This document shows, piece by piece, positions 9,603 through 18,263 of a DNA stretch of 64,000 nt. How positions within the stretch are numbered: position 1 is the stretch's first letter; each line of letters opens with the position of its first letter. A program made the position numbers and the translations under genes. A model generated the notes under the pieces. The model worked only from the letters and a program-made list of their open reading frames with translations, was not told the DNA's origin and did no database searches. Source of the stretch: Arthrobacter ramosus (lineage in GTDB: Bacteria > Actinomycetota > Actinomycetes > Actinomycetales > Micrococcaceae); contig NZ_BAAAWN010000001.1 in assembly GCF_039535095.1 (NCBI RefSeq), positions 3,348,001-3,412,000 of the forward strand, given 5' to 3'.

Positions 9603-10445
9603 ATGAACGTGAGTGACACTGATTCCACGGTGGGGCCGAAGCCGGACGAGCGGAATCATCCGTGGACCCGCTACGTGGCATTGGGTGATTCCTTTACCGA
9701 AGGCATCGGCGACCCCGAGCCCGACAACCCCGGGGGACATCGCGGCTGGGCCGACCGCGTAGCCGAGGAACTGAGCCGGGGGCACCGGGATTTCGCTTAC
9801 GCCAACCTTGCCATCCGCGGGCGGCTGCTACAGCAGATCCTCGACGAACAACTTGGCCCGTGCATGGACCTCAAGCCGGACCTTGTGAGCATCTCCGCAG
9901 GCGGCAACGACCTCATCCGTCCCGGCGGCGATCCCGACTCCTTGGCCGAGAAACTCGATGCCGCCGTGCAGACCCTGAGTTCCGACGGCGCCACCGTGGT
10001 TCTCTTCAACGGTCCGGACACCGTGTCATCAGTACTCGGCCGGATCCGCGGCAAGGTGGCCATCTACAACGAAAACCTCCGCACAGTGGCCACCCGCCAC
10101 GATGCGGTGATCGCTGATATGTGGTCCCTGCGGCAACTCTCCAACTCCCAGATGTGGGACGAAGACCGCCTGCATTTCTCGCCGCTCGGCCATCACACCA
10201 TCGCAGCAATGGTCCTCGATTCCCTCAATGTGCCGCACAACCTCGAACCGCTGTTCCCCAAACCGCTCCCCCAGCGCAGTTGGCGCGAAGCCCGCTCGGG
10301 CGACCTCGTATGGGCACGGGAGTATTTTGTCCCGTGGGTCATCCGCCGGATCCGGCACCAGTCCTCCGGCGACGGAATCCTGCCGAAACGCCCGACGCCG
10401 GGGCCCGTCTTCGGTCCTGCCGAGACCATCCTTCCCCGGAGCTGA
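9603..10445 (+). CDS. SGNH/GDSL-family hydrolase
   Basis: 280 residues from ATG 9603 with AGGCAGGAT just upstream. The four family blocks are present: GDSFTEG (Ser nucleophile, near residue 29), Gly in NLAIRGR, Asn in SAGGNDLI, and the Asp-x-x-His block in DRLHFSPLGH. It should hydrolyse an ester or acyl group. No signal peptide or lipobox, so it is probably cytoplasmic. The C-terminal ~60 residues are basic and proline-rich (PKRPTPGPVFGPAE). It is divergent from the esterase gene across a shared palindromic site. Confidence 0.9.
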   Translation: MNVSDTDSTVGPKPDERNHPWTRYVALGDSFTEGIGDPEPDNPGGHRGWADRVAEELSRGHRDFAYANLAIRGRLLQQILDEQLGPCMDLKPDLVSISAGGNDLIRPGGDPDSLAEKLDAAVQTLSSDGATVVLFNGPDTVSSVLGRIRGKVAIYNENLRTVATRHDAVIADMWSLRQLSNSQMWDEDRLHFSPLGHHTIAAMVLDSLNVPHNLEPLFPKPLPQRSWREARSGDLVWAREYFVPWVIRRIRHQSSGDGILPKRPTPGPVFGPAETILPRS

Positions 10446-10512
10446 CCGGAAACCACGGGGTGGGTCACAGGGAGCGGGGCTAAGCTGGTGAAAGACCTAG
10501 GAGGCCTCCACC

Positions 10513-10923
10513 GTGAACAACTTGATCTTCTGGATCATCGTCTGCTCCTGGCTGATTCCCATGGGGATCCGCATGTACAACCGATCGCGCCAGCGCAGGC
10601 TCCGAGACTTCCTTCCGCAGAATTACCCCGGGCAGCCCTATCCGCCACAGAATTATCCCGTCGGATACCCGGAGCAACCCCCGGTAATCATCCCGGCTGA
10701 GCCGCAACCTCCGGTGGCGAGGCGCGCACCGCAGGCCGCTCCGCCGTCGTCGGCCGCTCCCCAGCCGAACAGCGCGCCCCAGCCGAACAGCGCGCCCCAG
10801 CCGAACAGTGCTCCCCAAGGCTACCGGGCACGGAAACTGGCCGAACTGGACCAGGAGTACAGCGACGGGAAAATCGCCATGGAGGACTACATGAAGCTCC
10901 GCCAGGAGATCATGAACGGCTGA
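10513..10923 (+). CDS. Small membrane-anchored protein with SHOCT-like C-terminus
   Basis: 136 residues from GTG 10513, with a strong AGGAGG 9 nt upstream. An N-terminal hydrophobic helix (LIFWIIVCSWLIPMGI) is followed by a basic stop-transfer, a Pro/Gln/Tyr-rich low-complexity linker and three copies of the hexapeptide APQPNS. The C-terminal ~30 residues (KLAELDQEYSDGKI, MEDYMKLRQEIM) match the SHOCT short C-terminal domain pattern. SHOCT domains are thought to mediate protein or nucleic-acid contacts; the function here is unknown. The gene stops 1 bp before the convergent metX stop. Confidence 0.75.
   Translation: MNNLIFWIIVCSWLIPMGIRMYNRSRQRRLRDFLPQNYPGQPYPPQNYPVGYPEQPPVIIPAEPQPPVARRAPQAAPPSSAAPQPNSAPQPNSAPQPNSAPQGYRARKLAELDQEYSDGKIAMEDYMKLRQEIMNG
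10756..10818 (+). repeat. 18-bp tandem repeat, about 3.5 copies
   Basis: Three 18-bp units with few changes (GCKCCCCAGCCGAACAGY) plus a half unit encode APQPNS repeats in the linker of the SHOCT-like protein. The near-identity at DNA level makes copy number prone to slippage. Confidence 0.85.
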
Positions 10924-10924
10924 T

Positions 10925-12046
10925 TCAGCCGAAGAAGGCCTCTCGCAGCTGGGGACCGAGCTGTCCGATCTCGGTGAGGAACCCGTCGTGCCCGATCGGC
11001 GCCTCGATTACGTGAACCGGGACCTCTCCCGGCAAGGCCCTGGCCAGCTCGTGGGATTGTTCCGGGAAGTAGAGGCGGTCCGAGTCCACTGAGGCAACGA
11101 AGAACTTCGCTGTTGCCACGGACAGCGCATCCTCCAGGGAGCCCCGGCCGCGGGTGATGTCGTGGCTCATGAGGGCCTCGGTGATGGCGATGTAGCTGTT
11201 GGCGTCGAAGCGCTGGACCAGTTTGCTTCCCTGGTGGTCGAGGTAGCTCTCCACCTGGTAGCGGCCCCGGTCCCCCAACGCGGCAGCCTGAAGGGGTGTC
11301 TCGCCGCCCTGGGCGTTCCGGCCGAAGCGGAAGTCCAGTTCATCCGCCGAACGATAGGTGATGTGGGCGATCCGCCGGGCCAGGGCCAACCCCGCCTCGG
11401 GCGCGGCCTGGCCATAGTAGTCCCCGCTGTTGAAGTCGGCGTCCTGCCGGATGGCGAGCGTCTGGGCCTGCGCAAACGCGATCTGCTCGGCAGTGCTGTA
11501 CGCCCCGATCGAAATCACGGCGCATCGTTTGACGCGGTCCGGATAGCTGACGGCCCATTCGAGTGCACGGGCACCACCCATGGACCCGCCCACGACGGTG
11601 TGCCAGCTGCGGATCCCCAAAGCGTCGGCCAGCCGGGCTTCGGCGACGGTGCTGTCCCGCAGGGTCACGAGCGGGAAGCGGGAACCCCACGGTCTGCCGT
11701 CAGGAGCGCACGACGACGGCCCGGTGCTGCCGTAGCAGCCTCCCACGATGTTGACGGAGACCACGAAGTAGCGGTCCGTGTCGATGGTGGCGCCGGGACC
11801 AACGAGTTGCTCCCACCAGCCTTCTTCATCGCTCTCGCCACGGGCCACATGGGTGCTGCCGGTCAGGGCGTGTTCCACCAGGACAGCGTTGGAGGCGTCT
11901 GCGTTGAGCCGCCCCCACGTCTCGTACGCGAGGACGACCTCCGGCAGGAAACCCCCGGCCTCCAGCTCGAGTCCGCCCACGGAAACATACTTGAGGGTTC
12001 CGTCCGGGGTACCGGAAAGGGGTATGGCTGTTGCAGCAATTGTCAT
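10925..12046 (-). CDS. metX: Homoserine O-acetyltransferase
   Basis: 373 residues from ATG 12046, preceded by GAGGTG; a longer frame to 12115 would run into the riboswitch. It transfers an acetyl group from acetyl-CoA to homoserine, making O-acetylhomoserine for the MetY-type sulfhydrylase encoded at 14826-16142. Motifs: HALTGSTHV, NIVGGCYGSTGPSS, nucleophile Ser155 in GGSMGGARALEW, Asp in SDRLYFP and His in IGHDGFL near the C-terminus. Cytoplasmic. The SAM-IV riboswitch immediately upstream indicates repression when S-adenosylmethionine is abundant. Confidence 0.95.
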   Translation of the reverse strand: MTIAATAIPLSGTPDGTLKYVSVGGLELEAGGFLPEVVLAYETWGRLNADASNAVLVEHALTGSTHVARGESDEEGWWEQLVGPGATIDTDRYFVVSVNIVGGCYGSTGPSSCAPDGRPWGSRFPLVTLRDSTVAEARLADALGIRSWHTVVGGSMGGARALEWAVSYPDRVKRCAVISIGAYSTAEQIAFAQAQTLAIRQDADFNSGDYYGQAAPEAGLALARRIAHITYRSADELDFRFGRNAQGGETPLQAAALGDRGRYQVESYLDHQGSKLVQRFDANSYIAITEALMSHDITRGRGSLEDALSVATAKFFVASVDSDRLYFPEQSHELARALPGEVPVHVIEAPIGHDGFLTEIGQLGPQLREAFFG

Positions 12047-12061
12047 TCGTTGGCACCTCAC

Positions 12062-12175
12062 ATCGCGCTTGCCCGCCGCCAATACAGCGAAGGGCCAGGT
12101 CTTCACCCGGGGCACCCCGCCGCGAATGGAGGGTTGCCGGCCAGCAAGCCGGGGCTGTCACTGGCACTCATGACC
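12062..12175 (-). promoter_or_regulatory. SAM-IV riboswitch upstream of metX
   Basis: On the minus strand the RNA starts GGTCATGAGTGCCAG, continues with CCCCGGCTTGCTGGCCGGCA and ACCCTCC, then GGGGTGCCCCGGGTGAAGACC closing the P1 stem, and ends with the GGCAAGCGCG segment. This closely matches the actinobacterial SAM-IV class as I remember it from mycobacteria. It ends about 15 nt before the metX start, so the expression platform probably occludes the Shine-Dalgarno sequence. Supported by recognition of the conserved core, not by a covariance-model search. Confidence 0.9.
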
Positions 12176-12410
12176 TATAGGAAGAGTCTAGGAAAACCGG
12201 ACCCCTTCTGACGAAGATTATGACATCTTTGTGACACTCGGCCGCGTTTTGTTCACGAAGCAGGGCCTGCGGGCGTCGAAAATTGAAGAGACGGGTGATG
12301 CCTGTGTGACTGGAGATACAATTGGGCGCAGCAGTTTGCGTTTTCATTGCATCCGCCTTGTGCGCCCGTTCTTGCGGCCGCGGCCCTGCGTCACAGGAAG
12401 ATTGAAGCTC

Positions 12411-14768
12411 GTGAAAAAGCCATTCGGCGTCGTTCCGATAGCCCTGTTCATGCTGGTATCAGGTTTCACTGTGGGAGTGCCGCTGCCGGCGCATGCCGAC
12501 ACCACTCCGGCAGCTGGCGAAGACCGGTACGTGGTCCACTACGCCGACGGCACGGACGTTGCCGGCAAGACCGCGGAGTTGCGCTCGCAAGGAGTCGCGG
12601 TGGACAAGACGTTCACGCATGCCGTGAAGGCCGCAGTCGTCACGGCGACGCCCGCCAAGGCCGCTGCGTTGGCGAAGTCGAGCCACGTTGTGTCCGTGGA
12701 CCGGGATATGCCGGTGCGGATTTCCGACACCCAGGCACCAGCACCTTGGAACCTTGACCGGACCGATCAAAGGGCCCTCCCCCTGTCCGGGAGCTACACA
12801 CCCCCTTCGAGCGGCGCCGGGGTTCCGATCTACGTGGTGGACAACGGGGTGCTTGGCACCCATACGGACTTCGGCGGCCGGGTAACCGCGGGGTGGAGTG
12901 CCTTCTCGGGGCAGCCTGCCAATGCTCCCTGCACCGACCCGGCAATGCCCGACGCCGGCCACGGGACGCACGTAGCAGGGATCGCGGCCGGCAGCACCTA
13001 TGGCATGGCCAAGTCGGCAACCATTGTGCCGGTGCGGGTCCTTGGTTGTGACGGTACGGGATACTCCTCCGACGTCATAGCCGGCCTCGACTGGATAGTT
13101 CAGCAGCACCAGCCCGGCGAACCCGCCGTCGCCAACCTCAGCCTCTCCGGATCTGCGAACCAGAGCCTGGACGACGCTGTTCAGGGCGCGATCAATAGCG
13201 GCATTACCGTGACCCTGGCGGCTGGCAACTCCAGCACGGATGCGTGCACACTGTCCCCAAGCCGGGTTCCTGCCGCCCTCACGGTGGCCGCGAGCGATAG
13301 CTTCGACCGGCAGGCTTCCTTCTCCAACTACGGTTCCTGCGTCGACCTGTACGCACCAGGGGTCCAGATCACCTCAGATTGGCAGACGTCAAATACCGCA
13401 ACGGCTGTCCTGAATGGAACCTCAATGGCCTCTCCCCATGTGGCAGGAGCTGCCGCGATGCTCCTCTCCATGCATCCATCGTGGAGCCCTGCGCAGGTCT
13501 CGGCAACGCTGACGGTCGGCTCAACGGCCGGAATAGTTCAGTTGACTGGGAACTGCATGCCAAACCGCCTGCTTTACGTCAGCGCTTCGCTCTTTTCTCC
13601 ATCACAGGACCCTTTGGGCGGTTTTGCGGCTACGACCCCTTGCAGGCAGCTTGACACACGAGACGGGACCGGTGGTGTCAACGGGCCGGTCGCCCCCGGA
13701 CAGACCATAAGTGTCAAGGTTGCCGGACGCGGCGGCCTCCCAGCTACCGGAGTTTCCGCTGTCGCAATGAACATCACGGTGGCCAACCCGACGTCGAATG
13801 GCTTCATCACCGCCTACGCAGGCGGAACCAATCGGCCGGCGACCTCGAACCTGAATTTTGCTCCCGGGCAGATCGTCCCGAATTTCGCGATCACGCCGGT
13901 CGGGTCCGACGGAACGATTTCCTTCACGAACAGCTCCAACGGCACGGTCCAACTCATCGCCGACATCACCGGCTACTACCTCACCGCTGGCGCATCACCC
14001 GCTCCCGGGACGTTCTCCGCCCAGGCTCCATTCCGGCAACTGGATACCCGGAACGGTGCCGGCGGCGTCACCGGACCGGTCGCGCCGGGGCAAACCATCA
14101 GGGTCCGCGTCACCGGGCAGGGTGGCATTCCCTCTTCCGGGGTTTCCGCGGTCGCGATGAACATCACCGTGGCCAATCCGTCGTCGTTCGGCTTCATCAC
14201 TGCGTACGCGGGCGGGACTCCGCGACCGAACGCCTCGAACGTGAATTACGCGACGGGACAGATCGTCCCGAACTTCGCCATCACGCCCGTCGCTCCCGAC
14301 GGGACGATTTCATTCACGAATACCTCCGGCGGAACCGTCCAGATCATTGCCGATACATCGGGCTATTACCTTGCAGGCATACCGTCAACCGCCGGCGCGT
14401 TTTCCGCCCAGATCCCGTTCCGGCAATTGGACACCCGCGACGGAACCGGCGGATTCCACGGACCGGTCGCCCCCGGGCAGACCATCAGCGTCAAGGTCAC
14501 CGGCCGTGGCGGCGTCCAAGCATCCGGCGTCTCCGCGGTCGCGATGAACATCACCGTGGCCAATCCGTCGTCGTTCGGCTTCATCACCGCCTACGCCGGA
14601 GGAAGCACACAACCCGGTACCTCGAACGTGAACTTCGCGACGGGACAGATCATCCCGAACTTCGCCATTACGCCCGTTGCTCCCGATGGCACCATTTCCT
14701 TCACCAACAACTCCAACGGCACAGTGGAGCTGATCGCCGACACTTCCGGGTACTTCCTCGCTGGTTAA
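12411..14768 (+). CDS. Secreted S8 (subtilisin-like) serine protease with three C-terminal repeats
   Basis: 785 residues from GTG 12411 (AGGAAG 10 nt upstream); the open frame continues upstream to 12231 but that part lacks signal-peptide character. Signal peptide 1-29 (ends PAHA), inhibitor I9-type propeptide ~38-102 (RYVVHYADG), then the peptidase domain with Asp144 (YVVDNG), His184 (GHGTHVAG), oxyanion Asn273 (AAGNS) and Ser338 (NGTSMASPH), similar to proteinase K-type enzymes. From about residue 412 come three ~129-residue repeats starting FRQLDTR and ending ADxxGYYL, a module common on actinobacterial exoproteins. No cell-wall anchor is seen. Expected to be an exported protein-degrading enzyme. 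Confidence 0.93.
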   Translation: MKKPFGVVPIALFMLVSGFTVGVPLPAHADTTPAAGEDRYVVHYADGTDVAGKTAELRSQGVAVDKTFTHAVKAAVVTATPAKAAALAKSSHVVSVDRDMPVRISDTQAPAPWNLDRTDQRALPLSGSYTPPSSGAGVPIYVVDNGVLGTHTDFGGRVTAGWSAFSGQPANAPCTDPAMPDAGHGTHVAGIAAGSTYGMAKSATIVPVRVLGCDGTGYSSDVIAGLDWIVQQHQPGEPAVANLSLSGSANQSLDDAVQGAINSGITVTLAAGNSSTDACTLSPSRVPAALTVAASDSFDRQASFSNYGSCVDLYAPGVQITSDWQTSNTATAVLNGTSMASPHVAGAAAMLLSMHPSWSPAQVSATLTVGSTAGIVQLTGNCMPNRLLYVSASLFSPSQDPLGGFAATTPCRQLDTRDGTGGVNGPVAPGQTISVKVAGRGGLPATGVSAVAMNITVANPTSNGFITAYAGGTNRPATSNLNFAPGQIVPNFAITPVGSDGTISFTNSSNGTVQLIADITGYYLTAGASPAPGTFSAQAPFRQLDTRNGAGGVTGPVAPGQTIRVRVTGQGGIPSSGVSAVAMNITVANPSSFGFITAYAGGTPRPNASNVNYATGQIVPNFAITPVAPDGTISFTNTSGGTVQIIADTSGYYLAGIPSTAGAFSAQIPFRQLDTRDGTGGFHGPVAPGQTISVKVTGRGGVQASGVSAVAMNITVANPSSFGFITAYAGGSTQPGTSNVNFATGQIIPNFAITPVAPDGTISFTNNSNGTVELIADTSGYFLAG
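13645..14766 (+). repeat. Three tandem ~388-bp coding repeats
   Basis: The C-terminal modules of the subtilase start near 13645, 14035 and 14420 (LDTR motifs), with similar DNA as well as protein, especially between copies 2 and 3 (shared GTGGCCAATCCGTCGTCGTT). This suggests recent duplication or gene conversion within the gene. Confidence 0.85.
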
Positions 14769-14774
14769 GCGAGA

Positions 14775-14807
14775 GACGGGGCGCCCCCCAGGAGTGGGCG
14801 CCCCGTC
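14775..14807. terminator. Perfect hairpin terminator between convergent genes
   Basis: GACGGGGCGCCC (14775-14786) and GGGCGCCCCGTC (14796-14807) form a perfect 12-bp stem with a 9-nt loop, 6 bp after the subtilase stop and 18 bp before the metY stop. It is probably bidirectional. Confidence 0.8.
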
Positions 14808-14825
14808 ATTGAGCGATCTGGCTCC

Positions 14826-16142
14826 CTAGGCGCCCTTGGCCGCCCGGAATCCTGACTCGAGGTCCGCGAGGATGTCGTCGATGTGCTCGATCCCGACGGA
14901 CAGCCGCACCAGGCCCGGGGTCACTCCGGCCACGGCCTGCTGTTCCGGGGTCAGCTGGCTGTGCGTCGTGGACGCGGGGTGGATGACCAAGGAACGGACG
15001 TCGCCGATGTTTGCCACGTGCGAATGCAGCTCCAGGGCGTCCACGAAGCGTTTGCCGGCGTCGATCCCGCCGCGGATGGTGAAGGAGACCACCGCGCCAG
15101 TGCCCCGGGGCCCGTACTTCCGCCCGCGTTCGAACCACGGACTCGAAGGCAGCCCCGCGTACGCGACCGATTCGACGTCGTCGCGCCCTTCGAGCCATTG
15201 CGCCACTTTAGTGGCGTTGTCCACGTGGCGTTCCACCCGCAGGCTGAGGGTTTCGATTCCTTGGGAGATCAGGAAAGCGTTGAACGGGGATACTGCCGAG
15301 CCGAGGTCGCGCAGAAGCTGGACCCGGGCCTTGAGGATGTAGGAGAGGTTCGCGCCGAGGGCACCGTCCTTGCCGAGGTCGCGGGCATAGACCAGGCCGT
15401 TGTAGCTGGGGTCCGGAGTGTTGAAGTTGGGGAACCGCTCGGGGTCCTTGCCGAAATCGAAGTTGCCGGAGTCCACGATGACACCGGCTATGGCAGATCC
15501 GTGCCCGCCCAGGTACTTGGTGGCCGAATGCACCACGATGTCCGCGCCCCACTCGATGGGCCGGATCAGGTAGGGCGTGGCGAGGGTGTTGTCGACGACG
15601 AGCGGGACTCCGGCCTCGTGCGCGATGCGGGAGACGCCCTCGATGTCCAAAACGTCCTGGCGGGGGTTCGAGACGACTTCGGCGAAGAACAGCTTGGTAT
15701 CTGGCTGCACGGCGTCGCGCCAGTGGTCGAGGTTGTCCGGGTCCTCGACGAAGGTGACCGAGATCCCGAATTTCTTCAGCGTGTGAGCGAGCAGGTTGTA
15801 GGTGCCGCCGTAAAGGCTCGGGCTGGCGACCAGGTGGTCGCCGGCCTCGGCGACGTTGAGGATGGCGAACGTTTCCGCGGCTTGGCCGGAGCTCAGCAGA
15901 AGCGCCGCCAGGCCACCCTCCAGGCTCGCTATGCGCTGTTCCACCGCATCCTGCGTAGGGTTGCCGATGCGGGTGTAGATGGGCGCCAGCTCGGCCAGCG
16001 CAAAGCGGTTGGCCGCGCTTTCCGCGCTGGGAAAGACGAACGAGGTGGTCTGGTAGATGGGGAGTGCCCGGGCGCCGGTGGCGGCGTCCGGCTCCTGGCC
16101 GGCGTGGATCTGGCGCGTTTCGAATGACCATCCTTGGGACAT
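14826..16142 (-). CDS. metY: O-acetylhomoserine (O-acetylserine) sulfhydrylase
   Basis: 438 residues from ATG 16142 with CAGGAG 6 nt upstream. A PLP enzyme of the Cys/Met metabolism family that converts O-acetylhomoserine and sulfide to homocysteine. Motifs: [48 protein letters not shown], and the PLP-binding Lys in [11 protein letters not shown]. Length fits the MetY branch (about 430) rather than shorter cystathionine enzymes. It works with MetX, which is encoded 3 kb away and separated by the subtilase gene. No SAM-IV core is visible upstream, so control differs from metX. Confidence 0.93.
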   Translation of the reverse strand: MSQGWSFETRQIHAGQEPDAATGARALPIYQTTSFVFPSAESAANRFALAELAPIYTRIGNPTQDAVEQRIASLEGGLAALLLSSGQAAETFAILNVAEAGDHLVASPSLYGGTYNLLAHTLKKFGISVTFVEDPDNLDHWRDAVQPDTKLFFAEVVSNPRQDVLDIEGVSRIAHEAGVPLVVDNTLATPYLIRPIEWGADIVVHSATKYLGGHGSAIAGVIVDSGNFDFGKDPERFPNFNTPDPSYNGLVYARDLGKDGALGANLSYILKARVQLLRDLGSAVSPFNAFLISQGIETLSLRVERHVDNATKVAQWLEGRDDVESVAYAGLPSSPWFERGRKYGPRGTGAVVSFTIRGGIDAGKRFVDALELHSHVANIGDVRSLVIHPASTTHSQLTPEQQAVAGVTPGLVRLSVGIEHIDDILADLESGFRAAKGA

Positions 16143-16176
16143 GCGGACTCCTGGTTGTCTGGGCTCTCTGCCGTGC

Positions 16177-16210
16177 TTCAGCCTGCCGAGCTGCGGTATT
16201 CAGCCTGCCG
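16177..16210. promoter_or_regulatory. Direct repeat TTCAGCCTGCCG, 22-bp period, upstream of metY
   Basis: Two exact 12-bp copies (16177-16188, 16199-16210) lie 35-68 bp upstream of metY in the region divergent from the VOC gene. The two-turn spacing suits a dimeric regulator. A CCCTAGACT segment near 16228-16236 on the minus strand could hold the -10. Confidence 0.4.
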
Positions 16211-16389
16211 GCGTTCGGTTGCCGCCAGTCTAGGGACGGTATTGCGGGCTCCGGAAGCTTTGTGACGAACACAGTAGTTTTCGGTCTTGGCGCGTCCTGA
16301 AGTGACTCTGAGCTGCGTTTTCGATACATCCCACCTTGGTTAGGCTTGGCTTAGCTGAGAGCTTCATCACAAAGTGCCAAGATGAAGCC

Positions 16390-17028
16390 ATGCGCATGGA
16401 TCACGTCTCTTACGCTTGTGAACGAGATGGCCTCTTGGCCACCACCGAGCGGATTTCCGCAGCATTGGGAGTGGACGCAGTCCGGGGCGGAGTGCACCCG
16501 CGCTTCGGTACCCGGAACATGATCATCCCCCTTGCTGACCACAAATACCTGGAAGTTGTCGAGGTCCTTGACCACCCGGCATCCGACAAGGCACCTTTTG
16601 GACAAGCCGTCCGTGCACGCTCCGCCGCAGGAGGTGGATGGATGGGCTGGTGCGTCGCTGTTGACGACCTGAGCCCGTTCGAACAGCGGCTCGGACGCGC
16701 CGCTGTCCCCGGCAATCGCAAGTTTCCGGACGGTCGCGAACTCGTCTGGTCGCAGATCGGCATCCTGGGACTCATCGCCGATCCCCAGGTTCCCTACCTG
16801 CTCCGTTGGGAGGGCGACCCTGCACTTCACCCGTCCCTCGTTTACCCCAGCGACGTAAAGATGTCCAGCCTCACCATTGCCGGCTCCGCGGAGCGCGTCA
16901 CCGAATGGCTCGGGGAGCCCGTGGAGAAGCCGCTTGAGGACGTTGCAGTCCAATGGATGGCTCCGCACGGAACGCCGGGAATCATGTCGGTAACGTTCGA
17001 AACCGCCAACGGAGCCGTCACCATCTGA
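16390..17028 (+). CDS. VOC-family (glyoxalase-like) protein
   Basis: 212 residues from ATG 16390 (second ATG at 16396). It begins MDHVSYACERDGL, the usual first beta strand of a VOC/glyoxalase-like domain (PF13468 type), with a His in DHVSY and a Glu in YLEVVEVL as possible metal ligands. GWCVAVDDL and PYLLRWEG follow the family pattern of a lyase/dioxygenase-like fold. Substrate unknown; such proteins include thiol-dependent lyases and antibiotic-binding proteins. The frame is also open to 16336, but no good start is seen there; TAGGCT at 16341 may be the -10. Its stop codon lies in a 23-bp tandem duplication. Confidence 0.8.
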   Translation: MRMDHVSYACERDGLLATTERISAALGVDAVRGGVHPRFGTRNMIIPLADHKYLEVVEVLDHPASDKAPFGQAVRARSAAGGGWMGWCVAVDDLSPFEQRLGRAAVPGNRKFPDGRELVWSQIGILGLIADPQVPYLLRWEGDPALHPSLVYPSDVKMSSLTIAGSAERVTEWLGEPVEKPLEDVAVQWMAPHGTPGIMSVTFETANGAVTI

Positions 17029-17060
17029 CGGACCATCCCGTCACCATTTGACGGACCATC
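17015..17060 (+). repeat. 23-bp tandem duplication spanning the VOC stop codon
   Basis: Units 17015-17037 and 17038-17060 (CCGTCACCATYTGACGGACC plus ATC) differ at one base. The first contains the real stop (ATC TGA); the second repeats the last codons and a stop downstream. TGACGG...CCGTCA within it can also form a small hairpin. Confidence 0.9.
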
Positions 17061-17084
17061 GGGCCAGGAGGGCCCGGGAAAAAC

Positions 17085-17136
17085 TTCGGCCGCCATATGC
17101 GGGTGCCAATGACGTCACCCCGCAATGGCGGCCGAA
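17085..17136. terminator. Long hairpin 3' of the VOC gene
   Basis: Arms TTCGGCCGCCAT... (17085-17105) and ...ATGGCGGCCGAA (17116-17136) pair over about 20 bp, with one base shifted in the middle. It is flanked by AAAAAC on the left and ACCTTTT on the right, so on the plus strand a short U-run follows the stem. Likely the terminator for the VOC gene. Confidence 0.7.
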
Positions 17137-17397
17137 ACCTTTTAAGGGCTCTGTTCCTAGCCCGGGTTATTGGACAAAACGGGTGTAAATCCCGGGCGCG
17201 TCATGTCCGTCCCGGGATCGTCTTCGCTGGGATGTCGGATTCTGCTCAATCATTCGAATGGACAAATTCCGGGCCCGCGGAATCACGGGACCGGCAACTT
17301 TGGCGAAGAGAATGATCCAGCAGAATCCGACGGTGTCCATGGCGAACTTGCGTGTCCCCAGCGAATAAGGGTCTCGCCTAAGGAAACGGCGTTGTTT
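17137..17397. other. Gene-free stretch rich in dyad symmetry
   Basis: Between the VOC hairpin and the CPBP protease stop I find no credible gene. CCCGGG occurs four times at about 17160-17220 with AT-rich spacers. A 22-bp inverted repeat with two mismatches, GTCGGATTCTGCTCAATCAT... (17234-17255) and its mirror (17310-17331), encloses a loop with further dyads (ATTCCGGGCCCGCGGAAT at 17265-17282). It could be a structured RNA, a MITE-like remnant or a binding region. No transposase fragment is seen. Confidence 0.5.
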
Positions 17398-18162
17398 CTA
17401 ACCCAGCCCGATGGCCTTGCCGAAGACGCTGAAGCCGACGAACGCCACGATGTCCAGGAGGGCGTGGGCCACCACGAGCGGCATGACCCGTTTGGTCTTC
17501 GTGTAGATCCAGCCGAACACGAGGCCCATCACGGCGTTGCCGATGAAGGGCCCAAAGCCTTGGTACAGGTGGTAACTGCCGCGGAGGAGCGCGCTGAGCA
17601 CGATCGCCAGTGGAGTGCTCCACCCGAACTTCCCGAACCGGTCCAAGAGGTAGCCCACCACGATGACTTCTTCGACGACGGCGTGCCGCACCGCGGAGAG
17701 GACCAGCACCGGCACGGTCCACCAGTAAGAGTCCAGGCCGCTCGGGATGATCGCCGTCGTGATTCCCAGGGCGCGGCCGGCCGCATAGAGCCCCAGCGAC
17801 GGGATTCCGATCAGCGCGGCGAGGCCCAGTCCTTGCAAGGCGTCACGGCCCGGGCGGGCGAAGTTGAAGCCCAGCCGCGTGAAACCTGAGGGGCTCTCGG
17901 CCGTTTGGCGGTGCAAAGACAGGAAGTAGAACACCAACACCACAGGGACCAGCGCGAACGCGATATCCAACAGCTGGTAGGTGAGATCGAAGTACTCCCG
18001 CGTGCTCTGCGAGCGGTTGAGGGTGGATGTCGCATGGGCCAAAGGCCCCTGGGTCATCTTGTCCAACAACTGCACCACGGAGTACACGGCCGATTGGCCC
18101 AGGGACAGTCCAAGGACAATCAGTACTTCGGCGCGCAACCGGCGCGTTGAGGCTAGGAGCAT
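17398..18162 (-). CDS. CPBP-family intramembrane metalloprotease (CAAX protease-like)
   Basis: 254 residues with about seven or eight membrane helices. The family motifs are in order: EE in HAVVEEVIVVGYLLDRFG (motif 1), His in GSYHLYQG (motif 2), and His/Asp in VAHALLDIVAF (motif 3), which form the intramembrane catalytic site. Bacterial relatives process membrane proteins or take part in bacteriocin self-immunity; the target here is unknown. An apparently single-gene unit, divergent from the histidine phosphatase gene. Confidence 0.88.
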   Translation of the reverse strand: MLLASTRRLRAEVLIVLGLSLGQSAVYSVVQLLDKMTQGPLAHATSTLNRSQSTREYFDLTYQLLDIAFALVPVVLVFYFLSLHRQTAESPSGFTRLGFNFARPGRDALQGLGLAALIGIPSLGLYAAGRALGITTAIIPSGLDSYWWTVPVLVLSAVRHAVVEEVIVVGYLLDRFGKFGWSTPLAIVLSALLRGSYHLYQGFGPFIGNAVMGLVFGWIYTKTKRVMPLVVAHALLDIVAFVGFSVFGKAIGLG

Positions 18163-18263
18163 GCTCCTATCTTGCCTTTATTTGCCTGATGTTTTCCTCG
18201 GAGCCGGGTCCCCGGGTGTCCGCTTGCATGGGCCGGGCGGCTCCTGACCCTATGCTTGGTGGG

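Noticed and set aside
9534..9785. N-terminal extension of the esterase to 9785.
   Set aside because: It would overlap the start of the divergent SGNH hydrolase by about 180 bp, and the extra residues show no homology to the family.
12231..12410. Upstream extension of the subtilase.
   Set aside because: The extra residues are Arg/Cys-rich and not signal-like, while GTG 12411 is followed by a typical signal peptide and preceded by AGGAAG.
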